A DNA stretch of 64,000 bases from Streptomyces aculeolatus (lineage in GTDB: Bacteria; Actinomycetota; Actinomycetes; Streptomycetales; Streptomycetaceae): the NCBI RefSeq assembly GCF_020400605.1, contig NZ_JAINRD010000003.1:62001-126000 (forward strand). The letters are read 5' to 3'. Made by a program: the position numbers and the translations under genes. Below, piece by piece: positions 40,871-48,768 of the stretch. Positions within the stretch are counted from its first letter, which is position 1; each line of letters begins with the position of its first letter. The notes below the pieces were generated by a model that ran no database searches, was not told the origin of the DNA, and was given only the letters and a program-made list of their open reading frames with translations.

Positions 40871-42137
40871 GGACGGCCACCGCCGGGCCGTCGAGGTCCG
40901 GGTCGAGGCTGGCCACGATCACGCGCGCGGACGTGAACTCGGCACCGGGCAGCAACTCGGGCAGGACGTCCAGCAGAGCGCGCGACGGCGGCCGCGGGCC
41001 GTCGAGCCGGCCGCGCGGGCCCTCCTGGTCGTACGGGGCGAGGAGCCGGCCGTCGTCTGCCTCGGCGGCGCGGCGCCCGGCCTCGTCGAGCCAGACGAGC
41101 AGCCGGTCGTACGCGTCGCCGTCGGCCGCCGCCGCGGGCCCGGTCACCCCGGACCGGCGCGCCCGCGCGGCGGGCAGCGCGCCCAGCCCGGCGGTCGACT
41201 CCCGCAGCACCCGCGACCCCCGCACCCGACGCGCGAGCCGCCCCAACTCCGCACCCCACGCCCGCACCGGCGCCCCGCCGAGCACGGCGTCGCGCAAGCG
41301 GCGCGCGCGGGCGGCGGGATCGGGCCAGCCGGAGACGGCCAGGAGCCGGCCGACGCTGTCCAGATGCGCGGCGCAGCAGCGCCGCGCGGCGGTGCCGCGC
41401 CGGACGTCCTCCCCGCGCGCGGCGCGCAGCCACGGCTCGTCCCAGTACGGCAGCCCGCCGTCGGGGGGCGGGACCGTCCGCACGGCTGCGCGCTGCACGA
41501 CGTCGCCCTGCAGTGCCACGTCGAGTACGAGTCCGGCGGGCCAGTCGGTGAGCCCGGGCCCGAGCGGCAGGTGGAGCCGGTCGAGCCGGAGCCCGTCGCG
41601 GTCGTCGGCGCGCTCGGCCATGGGCAACCCGGCCACCGGGCCGATGTGGGAGTGCGAGGCTCCGTGGCCGCCGTGGCCGCCGTGGTGCTGATGACCCGCG
41701 CTGTCCTGGCTGTCCTGCCCATGGTGACTGCCGTGGCCTTGACGGCCGCCGTGGCCCTCTTGCCCCTCGTGCCCCTCGTGACCTCGGTGGCCCTCGTGCC
41801 CGCCCCCCTCGTCGTGACCACCGCCGGCGGGCGCCGCCACGGGCCGCACCAGCGCGTCCAGTGCCGTCTCGACGCCGGACGGACCGGCCACCGCGGACCG
41901 CGCCTTGGGGTACGGGATCTGCCCCCAGAGCGCGTCCACCCACGCGCCGTCCGCCGGCCCGCCCGCACCGACGACCAGCAGCCCGCTCGCCGCCGCCGGG
42001 CTCGCGGCCACCGGCCAGCCGCGCCGCCGCAGGCCCGCCTCCACGGCGAGCCGCGCCTGGGTGCCACCGGGGTGAACGGCCAGGAGGACGGCGGGTCGCC
42101 GGGTCGCGATCCGGCTCAGCGCGGTCCTCAGGCCCAC
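40863..42137 (-). CDS. Degenerate NuoB/NuoD-like protein with a histidine-rich linker
   Basis: A 424-residue protein (start GTG 42137, tentative). Residues 50-90 (LLVVGAGGP, WGQIPYPKARSAVAGPSG) resemble the cluster region of NuoB, but the [4Fe-4S] Cys are absent. Residues 108-164 contain 16 His in Gly/His/Glu repeats. Residues about 185-420 (LHLPLGPGLTDWPAGLVLDV, ALQGDVVQRAAV, LDSVGRLLAVSGW) resemble the NuoD 49-kDa subunit in shortened form. It lies between NuoA and NuoH, exactly where nuoB, C and D belong. It probably links the membrane arm to an unknown partner; the His tract may bind metal. Confidence 0.75.
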   Translation of the reverse strand: MGLRTALSRIATRRPAVLLAVHPGGTQARLAVEAGLRRRGWPVAASPAAASGLLVVGAGGPADGAWVDALWGQIPYPKARSAVAGPSGVETALDALVRPVAAPAGGGHDEGGGHEGHRGHEGHEGQEGHGGRQGHGSHHGQDSQDSAGHQHHGGHGGHGASHSHIGPVAGLPMAERADDRDGLRLDRLHLPLGPGLTDWPAGLVLDVALQGDVVQRAAVRTVPPPDGGLPYWDEPWLRAARGEDVRRGTAARRCCAAHLDSVGRLLAVSGWPDPAARARRLRDAVLGGAPVRAWGAELGRLARRVRGSRVLRESTAGLGALPAARARRSGVTGPAAAADGDAYDRLLVWLDEAGRRAAEADDGRLLAPYDQEGPRGRLDGPRPPSRALLDVLPELLPGAEFTSARVIVASLDPDLDGPAVAVHG

Positions 42138-42490
42138 CGCAGTGCGCCCTCGCGCCGGGCGTAGACGACGCCCGCGAAGAGGATGCCCAGGAAGAGGAAC
42201 ATCTCCACCACGGCCGGCGTGCCCATCTCGCCGACCACGCGCACCCACGGGTACATGAACAGCATCTCCATGTCGAACGCCAGGAAGATCATCGTCACGG
42301 GATACCAGCGCACGTGGAACCGGGAGAACGCGTGCTCCGCGGGCGGCAGCCCGCCGCTGAACGGCCCCGACTCCAGCGCGCCCGCGCCGCCGCGCAGCCA
42401 CGCTCCCAGCCCGTGCAGCGCCGCGACCCCGCCGACCACCACACCGAGCAGTACCGCCACCGGCTCCCATACCGACACGGTGAGCATCAT
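42128..42490 (-). CDS. nuoA: NADH dehydrogenase-like subunit A, second nuo cluster
   Basis: About 120 residues, three membrane helices. The NuoA signature is visible as SGPFSGGLPPAEHAFSRFHVRWYPVTMIFL followed by FDMEMLFMYPWVRV; standard NuoA has the FDVExxFLYPW motif there. It is the first gene of the cluster. The start is uncertain (ATG 42490, ATG 42487 or GTG 42499), with no clear ribosome binding site. The stop overlaps the next gene by 10 nt. The 125-bp gap upstream contains an AT-richer stretch with TTGAAA but no sure promoter. Confidence 0.88.
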   Translation of the reverse strand: MMLTVSVWEPVAVLLGVVVGGVAALHGLGAWLRGGAGALESGPFSGGLPPAEHAFSRFHVRWYPVTMIFLAFDMEMLFMYPWVRVVGEMGTPAVVEMFLFLGILFAGVVYARREGALRWA

Positions 42491-42615
42491 GCACGACACA
42501 CACCGTCACCACCGGACGCCACGGCCGACGCCGGAGGATGACACGCCGTCATTTCAACGGATATGCAGAAGGATCGCGGCGCGAGGGGGACGACAGGCCG
42601 GCTGCCCGCCCGCGT

Positions 42616-44535
42616 TCAGCGCCGGGGCTGCCCGACGGTGACGTAGGCGTAGCCGAAGGGCTCGCCGTCCCCCGGTTCCCGGGTCCAGGACCGGGTCGTG
42701 AACGTGCGGAGCCTGCCCTCCGTCAGGGCGAAGCGGGGCAGCGAGAGCCCGAGTTCGGCGTGGAGGGCCGTCAGCACGCGCGCCTCGCGCTGCTGCCCGG
42801 AGTCCTCCGGGCGGAACAGCAGGGCGGGGTCCAGGGCTCCGGGTATCGCGCCGGAGCGCTCGGCCTCCGTGCCCCGTACGGTGAACGCGTAGAGTTCCTC
42901 GCCCTGTTCGGCCACGGACAAGTGGAACGCGGCCGGGTGGTCCGCCGAGTCCGGCGAGGCGCGGTTCACCGGGTCGCGCCAGACCACCGCCGCGCGGCCG
43001 GCCGCCGAGGCGGCCGCGGCCGGGGACCGGAACCGCGCGTTCAGCCGGTGGTGGGAGTGGGTCTCGAAGGCGAACGCCCAGTCCTGTGCGGTGCGTCCGA
43101 CGGCGACCACGGCCCGGTCCTCCCAGAGTTCCACGCCCTCCCGCTCGTGGGGCGCGGGTGCGTTCCTGGACGCCTCGCGCGGGTCGGTGGGCGCGCTCAG
43201 CTCGGCGCCTTCCTCCCCGATCAGCGCCGCCAGGCCGGCGGGGTCGGCGCCCTCGATCCACACGCCGCGGTAGCCGTTCCACGGCAGCCGGTCGGCCGCA
43301 CGCTCCGCCAGCCACGCGAGGCCCGGCGGGTCGAGGTCGGGCGCCGGCTCGGGAGCGGGCCCCGGCTGCCCGGCCCGCGGGGTCGCGAGGATCTCCCGCC
43401 CGCGCTCGGGCGTGACCAGCGGACCCAGCACGGGGTCGGCGAGCAGGCCGATCGGGGCGATCAGCGAGGGCCCGGGCGCCTCCCACGCGGGGAGCGCGGC
43501 CCGCAGCATCCGCCACGCCTCGTCGGTCCGCCCCCACTCGGCCGCCTCCCTGGCCCGGGCGACGGCGCGGCCCCAGCCGCCGGCGGGCGCGTAGCGGTGG
43601 GTGCCGTCACGCACCCCGTTCCACACGGCCTCGGCGGTCTCCCTCTCGACCTCGCGGGCGACCATCATCCTGAGCCATCCCTCCGCCTCGTCCCGGCGCC
43701 GGCCGCCGTACCCCCGGGGCATGGCCTGCGCGGGCAGGAGGTCGGGCAGGTAGCGCGGGTCGGCCACGAGGCCGCCGTAGTCGCAGGTGCTCCGCGGGGC
43801 CTTCAGGTGCCGGAGCTGGTTCAGCAGGGCGGTGGTGCGCGGCCGTCCGTAGGACTGCGCCTCCTCGAGCAGGGCCACCGCCTCCTCGTGCCGTCCGCGC
43901 AGAGCCAGCAGGCGGGCTTCCTCCACCCGGGCGTCCTGGGCCCGCGTGGTCGCGTTCACGAAGTCGGGGCTCTCGGCCCGGTCGCTGTGGAACTCGCGGT
44001 ACATGGCCTCCATGTACGCGCGGAACGACGGGTGGCGGTCCGGCGATTCTCCGCTCCAGCCCTTGAAGACGTAGAGCGCCCACTCGCCGTCCGGGCCGAC
44101 GTCGCCGGGGTCGAGCAGCGCGTGCGACATGTCGGAGTCCGTCTCCAGCCGCAGCGCCCGCCGCCACATGCCGGCCAGCAGCACGTCCTCCTCGCGCGGC
44201 CGGTCGCCCAGGTTGTCCTCGTACACCGGGCTCACGTCGTACGGGTCGCGGAACCAGTCGATGTCGGCGGCGCCCCCCAACCGGTAGACCCCGGCGGTCT
44301 CGTCCACGTGCCAGCCGTCGGTCACGGCGAGGAACTCCCGGTACGACGCCGGCAGCCGCGCCCCCAGCCGCTCCTCGGCCGCGGCGATCACCGCCTCCCC
44401 CGCACCGGCCCGCCCGAGGGCGGAGACGGCCCCCTCGCCGCCCTCGCCGTCGTCCTCGTCCTCGTCGGCCCGCGGAACCCACTCCGCCTGCCAACGCCCG
44501 AGGAACGCACGCCAGTCAAAACCCCCGCCGCTCAT
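42616..44535 (-). CDS. Large protein with N-terminal SUKH (SMI1/KNR4) domain
   Basis: A 639-residue soluble protein. Residues about 45-190 form a SUKH domain: IAAAEERLGARLPASYREFL, AVTDGWHVDETAGVY, DVLLAGMWRRALRL, and PDGEWALYVFKGWSGE with SFRAYMEAMYREFH. The middle (190-410) is helical and Arg/Ala-rich. The C-terminal 230 residues contain RAVVAVGRTAQDWAFAFETHS and GEPFGYAYVTVGQPRR, a separate domain seen in other actinobacterial proteins of unknown role. SUKH domains are best known as immunity proteins, which fits its place at the end of a WXG-type cassette. Start ATG 44535, weak ribosome binding site. Confidence 0.78.
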   Translation of the reverse strand: MSGGGFDWRAFLGRWQAEWVPRADEDEDDGEGGEGAVSALGRAGAGEAVIAAAEERLGARLPASYREFLAVTDGWHVDETAGVYRLGGAADIDWFRDPYDVSPVYEDNLGDRPREEDVLLAGMWRRALRLETDSDMSHALLDPGDVGPDGEWALYVFKGWSGESPDRHPSFRAYMEAMYREFHSDRAESPDFVNATTRAQDARVEEARLLALRGRHEEAVALLEEAQSYGRPRTTALLNQLRHLKAPRSTCDYGGLVADPRYLPDLLPAQAMPRGYGGRRRDEAEGWLRMMVAREVERETAEAVWNGVRDGTHRYAPAGGWGRAVARAREAAEWGRTDEAWRMLRAALPAWEAPGPSLIAPIGLLADPVLGPLVTPERGREILATPRAGQPGPAPEPAPDLDPPGLAWLAERAADRLPWNGYRGVWIEGADPAGLAALIGEEGAELSAPTDPREASRNAPAPHEREGVELWEDRAVVAVGRTAQDWAFAFETHSHHRLNARFRSPAAAASAAGRAAVVWRDPVNRASPDSADHPAAFHLSVAEQGEELYAFTVRGTEAERSGAIPGALDPALLFRPEDSGQQREARVLTALHAELGLSLPRFALTEGRLRTFTTRSWTREPGDGEPFGYAYVTVGQPRR

Positions 44536-44572
44536 GCCGGGATACTGCCATCCGGCACTGACAGGCCCGCGG

Positions 44573-45472
44573 TCAGAGGTCGCCGGGCCGGGGCTCGGCC
44601 GGGGCTCCTGCCGCGTCCATGAGGATCGAGTGGGTCTCGTAGTGCCCGGGCGCCCGCTTCGCGGGGACCTGGCAGCTCACCTGGACGATGCCGCTGGGCA
44701 GCACCGTGAACGCCGGCTCCCCGGCGTCCTTGGGCAGCTCGCCCATGAAGCGGTCCACCCGGATCCGCTGCCCCTCCGTCAGATCCGACTTCTTCAGGCT
44801 GCCGACCGCCCCCTGCAACTGCCGGAGCAGCAGGGCCGCGTCGTCGGGGTTCTTCGTCGTCAGCCGCAGCCAGGAGGAGTCGGCGAAGGTGAGGCGCACG
44901 TCGGCCTCCAGCTCGCTGTACGGCATCCGCCGCAGCTCCCCGACCGCGTCGCGCGGCACCTCCCACAGCACGTCCGCCGGGCCGACGGAGCCCGCGGTGG
45001 TGCCGAGGAACACCAGCCGGCGGTCGGTCAGGGCCAGGTGCGTGCGGTACGCGTCCGGACGCCGGCCCGGGTCGAGTTGCCAGGGGGCGCTGCGGGCCGC
45101 GGCACCCGGTCCGGCCCACATGACGGGGAAGTCGTCGACCTCGTTCTCCGGCTCGTCCGGCCGGCCCCGTACGGACACGCCGCCGAACGGGGAGCCGCTG
45201 CCGCCGAGCGCGTTCGAGACGACGTTCAGGACGGCCGGGATGCCGATGCCCAGCACCCGCCCGGTGCGCCGTGCCGCCCGCTCCCCCGCGGGCCGTACGG
45301 AGAACTCCGGGCCCTCCGGCCAGCCCTGCTGCGCCCGCAGCTCGCCCTGGATGTCGCGGCGGCCGGTGTCCCGGAACCAGCGCGCCCCCGCCACCCGCGG
45401 CGCCACGCCGGCGGCGAAGTCCGCCCGCACCCGGCACTCCAGCGTCTCGTCCCGGTCCGGATACCAGTCCAT
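44573..45472 (-). CDS. Conserved-type hypothetical protein of the WXG cassette
   Basis: A 299-residue protein without signal peptide. The segment YRTHLALTDRRLVFLGTT resembles GRAM/PH-like lipid-binding domains. WLRLTTKNPDDAALLLRQL and ILMDAAGAPAEPRPGDL follow. A hydrophobic patch (VLGIGIPAVLNVVSNALGG) may be membrane-associated. ATG 45472 lies 4 nt after the upstream stop. Function unknown. Confidence 0.7.
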   Translation of the reverse strand: MDWYPDRDETLECRVRADFAAGVAPRVAGARWFRDTGRRDIQGELRAQQGWPEGPEFSVRPAGERAARRTGRVLGIGIPAVLNVVSNALGGSGSPFGGVSVRGRPDEPENEVDDFPVMWAGPGAAARSAPWQLDPGRRPDAYRTHLALTDRRLVFLGTTAGSVGPADVLWEVPRDAVGELRRMPYSELEADVRLTFADSSWLRLTTKNPDDAALLLRQLQGAVGSLKKSDLTEGQRIRVDRFMGELPKDAGEPAFTVLPSGIVQVSCQVPAKRAPGHYETHSILMDAAGAPAEPRPGDL

Positions 45473-45476
45473 GCCG

Positions 45477-46148
45477 TCAGCCTCCCTCCGTGCCTTCGGG
45501 CGCAGGAAACGCCACCGACTTCACGATCTCCGCCATCAGCTCGCTCAGGTCGTCCCACTGGTTCATCGCGCTGGTGTCGAGCGTGAACACCGCGATGTAC
45601 GGACCGGTGGGGAACGGGACGTACACCTGGATCTGGCCCGTGATGAGCCGCGAGTCCTCGCCGGACCCGGTGTACTCGCCGTCGATCGTCAGCGCCTTGA
45701 CGGTGACGACGGCGACGGCGGGGCCGCAGGGCAGGTCGAGCCAGCGCACGTCGTGCTTGGGGCGGCGTCCGAAGATCTCGCGCAGCCCGAGCGCCGCCGC
45801 CTCGGCGTCCTCGTGGTCGGACTCCATCGCGGCGACGGTGAGCGAGCAGTGCGCGACGCCGCCCTCCTGGTCGTCGTAGATGCCGATCCCGGTGAAGCAG
45901 ACGCCGGAGCCGGCCATCGCCTCCAGCACGGGGACGTAGATGGCGCCCATCGCCTCCCAGAGCTGCGGGTCGCCCTTGGGGAAGACGTCCCGGACCAGCT
46001 CGGCGGCGGCCTCGGCCCGCTCGGCGGGGTCGAGGGTGAGGGAGACGGCGTGCATGCCCTCCGGGACGTGGAACCCCATGGGCGGCGGCGGGACGTCGAC
46101 CGTCCCGTTCGACTCGTGCGGCTCGTTCGTCCCGCTCATGTCGCTCAC
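45477..46148 (-). CDS. Hypothetical protein of the WXG cassette
   Basis: A 223-residue acidic protein (VPPPPMGFHVPEGMHAVSLT, AELVRDVFPKGDPQLWEAM, VQVYVPFP-type strands). It has no membrane segment. The start is GTG 46148 if coupled to the T7SS-like gene by GTGA, or ATG 46139 three codons later. In shape it resembles the EspG/SseB-like chaperone-sized partners often found beside WXG proteins, but I cannot show homology. Confidence 0.68.
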   Translation of the reverse strand: MSDMSGTNEPHESNGTVDVPPPPMGFHVPEGMHAVSLTLDPAERAEAAAELVRDVFPKGDPQLWEAMGAIYVPVLEAMAGSGVCFTGIGIYDDQEGGVAHCSLTVAAMESDHEDAEAAALGLREIFGRRPKHDVRWLDLPCGPAVAVVTVKALTIDGEYTGSGEDSRLITGQIQVYVPFPTGPYIAVFTLDTSAMNQWDDLSELMAEIVKSVAFPAPEGTEGG

Positions 46149-47437
46149 CGGGCCGTCGCCGCGTTGGCGAAGCTGTCGCCGAAGCCGAAGTCGCGCTCCG
46201 CCAGCCCCTTGATCTTGTAGCCGGTGAGCGCGCCCTTGATGCCCGCGTCGATGCCGCGGCCCAGCTGCGACATGGGGGCGATCAGCTCGTCGGCCTTGAT
46301 GAGCGGCTTGGCGAGGAGGTTGATCCCCTGGGTGCCGAGCCACTGGCCCATCCGGACGTTCTGGTACGTGCTCTCCGCCGCCAGCATCATCCGGCTGCCG
46401 CCCTTGATGAGCGGAAAGGACTTCAGCGGCCCGAACAGCACGAAGGTCTTCCCGATTCCGGTGACCCCTCTGTACGAGCTGCCCAGCTTCGCGGCGCGCG
46501 CCACCGCGTTGGTGCCCTTCGCGAGCTGCGCGCCCCCGATCGCGCCCTTGACGCCGGGGATGATGCCCAGCGCGTCGATGCCGATGTCCAGCCAGCTGAC
46601 GTCGGCGCCCGCGGCCATGGCCGTCAGGTGGGTGACCAGGGCCAGCGCACTGGTCACCATGGAGGCGACGGCGAAGATGGCGCCGATGGGCTCGAACGGC
46701 GCGGTGATGATGGCCAGGACGCCGAGGATGCCGCTGAGGGTGCTCAGCAGGTCGCCGATGGCCTTGATGAAGTCGGCGTGGTCCTGGACCCAGTCGACGG
46801 CGTCGCCGAAGGCGTCGGCGATGCCGCCCGTGATCCTGTCGAACAGCCCGGGCTCGTTGGGCGCCATGTCGCTGGCGCTGTCGAGGTCGTCCGTGATCCG
46901 CTCGGCGGCGGCCTGGTAGCGGTCGCGCAGTTCCCCGGCGCGGTCGATGACGCGCTGGAGCGCGTCGTCGGCGTTCGACGAGGCCTCTTCCTTGCGCTCC
47001 TTGTCCTTCTCGGCGCGCTTCTCCTCGCGCTCGCCGTCGCTGTCCTCGACCGCGCCGGTGGCGCCCTTCAGCGCCAGCTTGGCGTCGTCGGCCTCCTGCT
47101 GCTTCCGCTTCGCCTCGCGTTCGAGGTCGGCGGCCTCCTCCTGGAAGTCCTCCAGCTGGTGCGACCAGCGGTTCAGCGCGTGCGATGCCTTCTCGAAGGA
47201 GTCCCGGGCCTCGCGCAGCTTGGGCGTGACGTCGTCGGAGACGTAGTCGGAGAAGGCGACGGCGGCCTTCCCCTTCCAGGCGCCGCACGATATCCGCTCC
47301 AGGTCGGCGACGGTGTCGCGCAGTTCGCCGGCGACGCCGCCGATCCGCTTGGCGAGGCTCCTGGTGCGGTGCACGTCGCCGGGGGTGGGGTCGAAGCCGA
47401 GGGTGGGGAAGCGGCGCGCGGGGTCGGGTGGTGCCAC
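46145..47437 (-). CDS. T7SS-substrate-like protein (WXG/LXG-type N-terminus, hydrophobic C-terminus)
   Basis: A 430-residue protein. Residues 1-115 are a helical WXG-like module: RIGGVAGELRDTVADLERI, then GAWKGKAAVAFSDYVSDD, with the W-K-G turn of ESX substrates. Residues 115-200 are a highly charged coiled coil (EREAKRKQQEADDAKL, EKRAEKDKERKEEASS). Residues 220-300 contain hydrophobic helices (LLSTLSGILGVLAIITAPF, FAVASMVTSALALVTHLTA). The last 130 residues show no recognised toxin fold. GTG 47437 is 2 nt after the WXG-like gene's stop. Confidence 0.8.
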   Translation of the reverse strand: MAPPDPARRFPTLGFDPTPGDVHRTRSLAKRIGGVAGELRDTVADLERISCGAWKGKAAVAFSDYVSDDVTPKLREARDSFEKASHALNRWSHQLEDFQEEAADLEREAKRKQQEADDAKLALKGATGAVEDSDGEREEKRAEKDKERKEEASSNADDALQRVIDRAGELRDRYQAAAERITDDLDSASDMAPNEPGLFDRITGGIADAFGDAVDWVQDHADFIKAIGDLLSTLSGILGVLAIITAPFEPIGAIFAVASMVTSALALVTHLTAMAAGADVSWLDIGIDALGIIPGVKGAIGGAQLAKGTNAVARAAKLGSSYRGVTGIGKTFVLFGPLKSFPLIKGGSRMMLAAESTYQNVRMGQWLGTQGINLLAKPLIKADELIAPMSQLGRGIDAGIKGALTGYKIKGLAERDFGFGDSFANAATAR

Positions 47438-47439
47438 GG

Positions 47440-47736
47440 TCAGCCGGCCTCCGCTTTCGTGAGCGTCTCCATGAGGTCCTTGTCCAGCTCGTCGAACTTC
47501 GTGGCGATCTCGTCGATCATGTCCACGGTGGCGGCCGTGGTCTCGCCGATCTGCGTGATGCCGTACTTCCACTCGTCGGCGAAGTCGTGCACCTCGTCGG
47601 CGAGCTTCTCGGCGCCCACGGCGTCCCCGTCGGCGCCGCCGATCACCTTCCGGACGTTCTCCATGCGGCGGGTGATCGTGCTGAATGTCTTTCTGAGGTC
47701 CTCCATGACGGTGCCTCGGATAACCAGATCGCTCAA
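47440..47736 (-). CDS. WXG100-like small helical protein
   Basis: A 98-residue helical protein, the size of ESX substrates and partners. A WK turn sits mid-protein (DFADEWKYGITQIGETT) between two helices. TTG 47736 (GAGGGG 8 nt upstream) gives the family length; ATG 47706 (GAGG 7 nt upstream) would give 88 residues. It is immediately upstream of the T7SS-like protein and probably pairs with it. A promoter-like TAAGCT is at 47785-47780 on the minus strand. Confidence 0.75.
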   Translation of the reverse strand: MSDLVIRGTVMEDLRKTFSTITRRMENVRKVIGGADGDAVGAEKLADEVHDFADEWKYGITQIGETTAATVDMIDEIATKFDELDKDLMETLTKAEAG

Positions 47737-47764
47737 CGCGAACGCCCCTCGGTGCAACGGGAGT

Positions 47765-47785
47765 TGATCGAAAGCGATCAGCTTA
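47765..47785 (-). promoter_or_regulatory. Candidate promoter with inverted repeat for the WXG cassette
   Basis: Minus-strand TAAGCT (47785-47780) is directly followed by a 6-bp inverted repeat, TGATCG-N4-CGATCA (47780-47765), 29 nt before the TTG start. No convincing -35 is seen. Confidence 0.35.
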
Positions 47786-47910
47786 GGGCGCTCGGCGGAA
47801 CGGCCGCGCCCGAAGGTGCCGTTCACAGGAAACTCCCATGCAACGGCTCACGGGCACCGGCGCGCCCGCCCCCGGGCGCCGGGCGGCCCCGGCCGCGCCG
47901 CGGGCGGCGG

Positions 47911-48768
47911 TCAGCCCGTCAGGACGCGGACGTTGGGGACGGCCCTGGCCAGCACGAGGACGCCGGCGATCACGAGGGCGACGCCGGCGCAGCCGGGGAG
48001 CAGCCACCACCCCAGGCGGATGCTCTCGTCGAAGAGGAACACCCCGAGGACGAGGCTGACCGTGGCGTCGCCGATGGTGAGGGCCGGCTGCGAGGCGGCG
48101 AGTGGGCCCGCCTGCAGGGCGTTCTCCAGCAGCAGGACGGCGGCGATGCCGCAGAGCGCGAACCCGTAGGTCTGCCAGGTCGTCAGGAACGCGACCAGGC
48201 CGTCGTTGATCAGGACGTGGGTGGCGGTCTTCAACTGCGCGGCGGTCAGCGCGTTGCCCACGGCGGACGCCGAGCCGAGGACGACCGCGCGCAGCAGGCC
48301 GGAGGGGGCGCGGACGCTGACGGCCACCGCGGCGGCCATCGCGCCCAGGCAGGCGATCAGCACCGGGACCCACCGGGTCATCGGCGCCAGGTCCCGGGCC
48401 CCGCTCGGGGCGGCGGCGCCGAGGGCCAGCGCGAGCCCGGCGACCACGGCGGCCACGGCCCACCAGCCCTCTCCCGGGAGCCGCCGGTGCAGCAGGTAGG
48501 TGCCGATCAGCAGGGCGAACGGCAGTTCCAGGATGAAGACCGGCTGCACCAGGGAGAGCGGCCCGTTGGCCAGGGCCACCGCCTGGCTGACGGCCGCCAG
48601 GGTGACCCCGGCGATGCCGATCAGCCACGCCGGCTTGCGTACCAGCGCGAGGAGGAGGCGCAGCCCGCCGCCCTGCGGCACGGTGGCCGCGGCCTTGCGC
48701 TGGAACGCCGTGCCCGCGGCGTTGCTGGCGGCGCCGAGGACCGCGAAGGCTACGGCGAGAACGAGCAT
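47911..48768 (-). CDS. DMT-superfamily (EamA-like) transporter
   Basis: A 285-residue protein with about nine or ten membrane helices. The N-terminal pattern LAVAFAVLGAASNAAGTAFQRKAA and SLVQPVFILELPFALLIGTY, repeated in the second half as QPALTIGDATVSLVLGVFLF, fit EamA/NIPA-type drug or metabolite transporters. The substrate is unknown. ATG 48768 has no obvious ribosome binding site, and the IS607 tnpB frame reads across its start. The IS insertion may therefore have separated it from its original promoter. Confidence 0.82.
   Translation of the reverse strand: MLVLAVAFAVLGAASNAAGTAFQRKAAATVPQGGGLRLLLALVRKPAWLIGIAGVTLAAVSQAVALANGPLSLVQPVFILELPFALLIGTYLLHRRLPGEGWWAVAAVVAGLALALGAAAPSGARDLAPMTRWVPVLIACLGAMAAAVAVSVRAPSGLLRAVVLGSASAVGNALTAAQLKTATHVLINDGLVAFLTTWQTYGFALCGIAAVLLLENALQAGPLAASQPALTIGDATVSLVLGVFLFDESIRLGWWLLPGCAGVALVIAGVLVLARAVPNVRVLTG

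Noticed and set aside
41646..41816. His-rich tract as a frameshift or assembly artefact
   Set aside because: The frame is open on both sides and flanking parts resemble NuoB and NuoD in the same frame.
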